Assembly (NCBI RefSeq): GCF_007830335.1
Contig: NZ_VLKU01000004.1
Coordinates: 310,001-374,000 of the forward strand
From: Paracoccus sulfuroxidans
GTDB lineage: Bacteria; Pseudomonadota; Alphaproteobacteria; Rhodobacterales; Rhodobacteraceae
DNA length: 64,000 bases
Reading direction: 5' to 3'
Shown one piece after another: positions 61,089 to 64,000 of this stretch. Positions within the stretch are counted from its first letter, which is position 1; the number at the start of each line of letters is the position of its first letter. Below the pieces are notes generated by a model, which saw only the letters and a program-made list of their open reading frames with translations, had not been told where the DNA came from and ran no database searches. A program made the translations under genes and the position numbers.

Positions 61089-61619
61089 GGGAAAGGCCGC
61101 CGGTGGCTTGGGGTTGACGCCCCTCGCCCTAGGTCAATCCCTGCGACGGGGCAAGACGCCCGGGCGGGCCTGAGGCGAAAGAAAGGGGATCTGCCAAGCG
61201 GGCGCGCCGGACCTGCCGATGGGTGGGTACAACTGGCTTGCTGGGAAGATGTAAGCTGGCTTGCTTGCGAACGGGCTGGCTGGCCTTGCTTGATTGGATA
61301 TCTAGGAGGCCGTGCGGGCGAAGTCAATATTGTTTTGAGAAATCAATTAGTTGAGTGTTTTTATTGGGTTTCACTGCGTGACGGATTCCGATGCCGAAGC
61401 AAGCACTTGCCGTGAAATGCCGGGCGCGGGGGTGGGGGGATTTTTTTGCGTTGGGTCATCTCGTCGGCCGAGTTTGACCTGTCCGGTGATGGCCAGCCGG
61501 GCAAGCTCCATTGGCCGCGCGAAAACCCGCGCCTGCGGGAAATTTATGTTGGACACCTGCCTGCCAACACCCACCATTCCCCGTAAGTATCAGAAGCTGC
61601 TTTTCCACCGGAGGCTTTG
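61089..61619. other. 531-base gap with direct repeats
   Basis: No convincing gene. ORFs of 60 to 97 codons occur in several frames but none has a ribosome site plus a protein-like composition. The region contains three CTGGCTTGCT-like direct repeats at 61233-61290, an AT-rich part (61320-61370, ATATTGTTTTGAGAAATCAA), a G-run followed by seven T residues near 61432-61447, and GCAAG/CTTGC at 61399-61410. Composition is less GC-rich than the rest, as for regulatory or decayed DNA. Confidence 0.5.
61233..61290. repeat. Three direct repeats CTGGCTTGCT, 23-24 bases apart
   Basis: CTGGCTTGCT occurs at 61233-61242 and 61256-61265, and as CTGGCCTTGCT at 61280-61290. The spacing of 23-24 bases is about two helical turns, as for repeated regulator sites. 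It is about 145 bases upstream of the EamA gene start. Confidence 0.55.
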
Positions 61620-62066
61620 TTGAAACCCTTGGCCGCAATACTCTTTGCCAGCGCTTTCCTTGCCGCCTGCAAGAACGATCCCGTCGATCTGGGGCTGTTC
61701 TGCGGCACCGATGCCGCTGATACCGTCGCGCGGTCCAGCGCCATCGCCTATGGGCCCGATGTGCCGCCTCCGCAGGTGCAGCGTGTGCGGCCGATAGAAG
61801 AAAGCGATCTGGTCGGGGTCATGATGGGCGATCCGGCGCCGATCGGTCTGATCTCGACCGATGCCACAGGCGCGTTGCATCATGTCGTTTGCGCCGATGC
61901 GCTCTGTGCGGTGCAGGATGCGGAAAAGGCTTTGGCGGCGTGTTCAGATCAGGCGCAATGCCGGATCGTGGGCGCGGTCAAGACCGCGACCTTTTATCCG
62001 TTGTATCTGGACGATGATGCGGGCGGGCATATCTGTGCCGCGCGGTGGGCGAATGACCGATCCTAG
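61620..62066 (+). CDS. Putative lipoprotein with TTG start
   Basis: A 148-residue protein of unknown function. The N-terminus KPLAAILFASAFLAACKND is a lipoprotein signal peptide with lipobox LAAC and lipidated Cys17. The mature part has six further cysteines or so (e.g. GLFCGTDAADT, CADALCAVQDAEKALAAC), suggesting disulfides in the periplasm. There is no ATG; GGAGG at 61610-61614 is five bases before the TTG at 61620, and a TTG at 61617 is the alternative. Likely anchored in the outer membrane or periplasmic face of the inner membrane. No neighbours on the same strand suggest a role. Confidence 0.68.
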   Translation: MKPLAAILFASAFLAACKNDPVDLGLFCGTDAADTVARSSAIAYGPDVPPPQVQRVRPIEESDLVGVMMGDPAPIGLISTDATGALHHVVCADALCAVQDAEKALAACSDQAQCRIVGAVKTATFYPLYLDDDAGGHICAARWANDRS

Positions 62067-62190
62067 CCCGCGCGAAAGGTCATCACCTAGCCGGGAAGCG
62101 ATATTTGGACAAATGAAGCGCCTGCGACGCACGGCGACTTTGTTCCATTAGGCCGCTGATCTGACACGGTTCGCCCCCTTCCCCCGGCGG

Positions 62191-62691
62191 TCAGCCGAAA
62201 TGCCGATAAACGAGATCGGTCGGGTCCTGCCCCCGGGCAGTCTTGTCAAGCACCGCGCCCAACCGCTCGGCCAGGCGGCAGGACCGGTCATTCTGCGGAT
62301 CGACGTAGCTGACCAGCGTCGCAAGTTGCCGGACGTCTCTGGCCCAGTCTCGAAAGGCCGAGGCGGCCTCGAAGGCGTATCCCTGCCCCTCGGCCCCGTC
62401 AAACAGCAGCCAGCCCATCTCCTGCTCGGGGAAAAGCGGCCCTGAGTTGATGCCGACCTGCCCCAGACAGGCGCCGGTCTGCCGGTCCTCCAGCATCAGG
62501 GACCCCGCGCCGAAGAAATCCCATTGCGCATGATCGGCGCAAAACATCCCCCAGGCCGCGCTGACCGAGTGCGGCCCGCCCATGAAGCGCGCGCGCTCGG
62601 ACTGCATCAGGGTCGAGAATGGCGCCCAATCCTCGGCCCGCATCGGGCGCAGCAGCAGGCGTTCGGTGGCAAGCGTGGGGATCGCGGTCAA
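62191..62691 (-). CDS. GNAT-family acetyltransferase
   Basis: A RimJ/RimL-type GNAT of about 166 residues: IPTLATERLLLRPMRAEDWA at the start, then GACLGQVGINSGPLFPEQEM and GWLLFDGAEGQGYAFEAASA, the acetyl-CoA-binding Q/GxGYA motif, and NDRSCRLAERLGA. Substrate unknown. The frame is open to an ATG at 62778, but that would place the start 12 bases from the divergent methyltransferase start and leave no room for promoters. The TTG at 62691, seven bases after a GAGG, begins right at the conserved fold, so it is preferred. An upstream start adds 29 residues. Confidence 0.8.
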   Translation of the reverse strand: MTAIPTLATERLLLRPMRAEDWAPFSTLMQSERARFMGGPHSVSAAWGMFCADHAQWDFFGAGSLMLEDRQTGACLGQVGINSGPLFPEQEMGWLLFDGAEGQGYAFEAASAFRDWARDVRQLATLVSYVDPQNDRSCRLAERLGAVLDKTARGQDPTDLVYRHFG

Positions 62692-62789
62692 CTTGGGGCC
62701 TCGTGGCTTTACAACATAGCGTGCAGCCACTTTATGGGGCGGCACTCCGGGTGTAAAATGGCGACCTTGTTGAGCCATTGGAGGGCAAA

Positions 62790-63590
62790 ATGTCCACCAC
62801 CTTCAACGTACACAAAGCCTCCGCCTACGATCAACTGATGGGCCGCTGGAGCCGGAAGCTTGCGCCCCTGTTCATCGAATTTGCCGAAGTGGCCGAGGGC
62901 GACAGCGTGCTGGACGTCGGCTGCGGCACGGGCAGCCTGACGTTCGAGCTGTCGAATATTCCCTTCCTGTCGCGCATCAACGCCATCGACATGTCGCCGG
63001 TCTTTGTCGAGGCCGTCCGCGCCAGGAACAGCGATCCGCGTGTCGCCGTTCAGGAAGCGGATGCGCAATCGCTTCCCTTCGAGAATGCCGGGTTCGATCG
63101 CGTGTTTTCCCTGCTGGTGCTGCATTTCGTGGCCGATGTCGACCAGGCTATGAGCGAAATGCGGCGCGTCGCCCGCCCCGGGGGCGTGGCGGCTGCAGCG
63201 GTCTGGGACCATGCGGGCGGCATGCCGGTGATGCGCATGCTGGTCGATTCCCTTGCGGCGGTCGTTCCCAAGGCCGAGGCCTTCCGCACGCGCTTCTGCT
63301 TTCAGCCGATGACGCAGCCCGGTGAACTGGAACATGCCTTCATCACCGCCGGGTTTGACGAGATTCAGCAGGCGGAGCTGACCATTCGGATGAACTACCA
63401 GAATTTCGACGATTTCTGGTTGCCGATCGCCGCTGGCGAGGGACCATTCGGGCCGCTGATCAGCCCCCTCTCGGATGACGAGCGGGCGTTGGCCGCAACG
63501 ACCCTGCGCGCGGCATTCGAGGCTGGTCGACCGGACGGCCCACGCTCTTTCGCCAGCACGGCGTTCGTCTGCAAGGGGCGCGCGCCCTGA
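62790..63590 (+). CDS. Class I SAM-dependent methyltransferase
   Basis: A 266-residue methyltransferase of the UbiE/Methyltransf_11 type. Motif I is LDVGCGTG at 41-48, the post-I acidic turn is in INAIDMSPVFVEAVRA, motif II-like ALFSLLVLHFVADVDQAMSE in the middle is VFSLLVLHFVADVDQAMSEM, and RRVARPGGVAAAAVWDHAGG is motif III. The acceptor is unknown. The ATG at 62790 follows GGAGGG; a TTG four codons upstream is weaker. It is divergent from the GNAT gene. Confidence 0.85.
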   Translation: MSTTFNVHKASAYDQLMGRWSRKLAPLFIEFAEVAEGDSVLDVGCGTGSLTFELSNIPFLSRINAIDMSPVFVEAVRARNSDPRVAVQEADAQSLPFENAGFDRVFSLLVLHFVADVDQAMSEMRRVARPGGVAAAAVWDHAGGMPVMRMLVDSLAAVVPKAEAFRTRFCFQPMTQPGELEHAFITAGFDEIQQAELTIRMNYQNFDDFWLPIAAGEGPFGPLISPLSDDERALAATTLRAAFEAGRPDGPRSFASTAFVCKGRAP

Positions 63591-63595
63591 CGGGA

Positions 63596-64000
63596 TCATC
63601 GGCGGGCCAGATCACCGCCATCAGACGCCACCGTCCGCAGCCAGTCCGCGAATAAATCCAGCGACCTCGGGGCCGTCGCCGAGGTGGGGCGGATCAGCGC
63701 ATAGGGGCTGCGGCCCGGCAGGATATGGTCGCAGGGCTGGCACAGATGACCGTCGGCCAGCGCGCGGGCGGCGAAGATGTCGGGCAGAAGCGCGATCCCC
63801 AGACCGGCCTCGGCCGCGGCCATGACCATGTCGAAATGCTCGAACCTCGGGCCGCGCAGGCGGCCGAAGGGGGCAAGCCCTAGGCTCGCCATCCAGTCGC
63901 TCCACAGATCCGGGCGGGTCGATTGCTGGATCAGCGGATGGGCCATCAGATCGGCGGGGGTCACCGGGCCGGGCCCTACCAGCTGGCGCGAGGCCACGAC
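63596..64000 (-). CDS. LysR-family regulator, C-terminal part (cut by window edge)
   Basis: The frame is open to base 64000, so the N-terminus with the DNA-binding domain lies beyond the window. The 134 residues present are the second half of a LysR effector domain of the GcvA-like type: MVMAAAEAGLGIALLPDIFA and LCQPCDHILPGRSPYALIRP then LDLFADWLRTVASD at the end. It ends six bases from the convergent methyltransferase stop. Target unknown. Confidence 0.8.
   Translation of the reverse strand, partial: VVASRQLVGPGPVTPADLMAHPLIQQSTRPDLWSDWMASLGLAPFGRLRGPRFEHFDMVMAAAEAGLGIALLPDIFAARALADGHLCQPCDHILPGRSPYALIRPTSATAPRSLDLFADWLRTVASDGGDLARR

Noticed and set aside
61351..61623. 90-codon ORF on the plus strand in the gene-free gap, and a 68-codon ORF opposite it
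   Set aside because: No ribosome site, no recognisable protein-like pattern, and the composition differs from genes nearby. They are listed as part of the gap.

Overview
The window is GC-rich, densely coded chromosomal DNA with G/C-ending codons, ATGA/TGATG gene overlaps, six LysR-type regulators and five ABC transporters. Gene content and protein sequences point to an alphaproteobacterium of the Rhodobacterales, most like Paracoccus (inference; no rRNA or tRNA gene is present to test it). I see no insertion sequence, phage, CRISPR array or origin.

Layout. 1-9.8 kb: the tail of an amidohydrolase, then a GbpR-like LysR gene divergent from an L-arabinose (or D-galactose) oxidative operon: FAH-family 2-keto-3-deoxy-pentonate enzyme, arabonate dehydratase, arabinose/galactose 1-dehydrogenase and a YtfQRT/YjfF-type sugar ABC importer. 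10-11.2 kb: a TauE/SafE permease and a small exported protein. 11.3-22.6 kb: a serine/one-carbon block: a variant SHMT-family enzyme (possibly 2-methylserine hydroxymethyltransferase), an Aap-type amino-acid ABC importer, a DUF2189 membrane protein, a DsdC-like regulator divergent from D-serine dehydratase, then folD and purU. 22.7-26.3 kb: flavin reductase, nitroreductase, MgtC, 3-methyladenine glycosylase and SDR genes. 26.3-29.1 kb: a solitary adenylation-carrier-reductase (NRPS-like) enzyme. 29.4-34 kb: creatinase, MHS transporter, LysR and EamA. 34-35.6 kb: type II lumazine synthase under an FMN riboswitch, and a methyltransferase.

36-45 kb: a LysR gene divergent from a seven-gene Liv-type ABC operon that contains two acyl-CoA-ligase-like enzymes, preceded by a 15-codon leader ORF. 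45.1-46.2 kb: three tandem small genes of unknown function with a shared N-terminal signature, proline-rich middles and helical C-termini, two of them behind an almost identical leader sequence. 46.2-58.5 kb: a long minus-strand operon (YtcJ amidohydrolase, DppBCADF-type importer, second amidohydrolase, ThDP enzyme, cytoplasmic gamma-glutamyltransferase) followed by a HbpS/GlcG protein. 58.7-64 kb: LysR, rhodanese, EamA, a lipoprotein, GNAT, methyltransferase and the end of another LysR gene.

How the genes fit together. Most blocks pair an importer with cytosolic enzymes and a LysR regulator, as expected of a soil or marine heterotroph using diverse small molecules. Creatinase would yield sarcosine and urea; sarcosine, D-serine and 2-methylserine all feed C1 units or serine/glycine that the GlyA-like enzyme, FolD and PurU could process. 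The most novel-looking loci are the three-gene small-protein array, the orphan A-T-R enzyme, and the amidohydrolase/Dpp/ThDP/GGT operon, whose substrate I cannot name.
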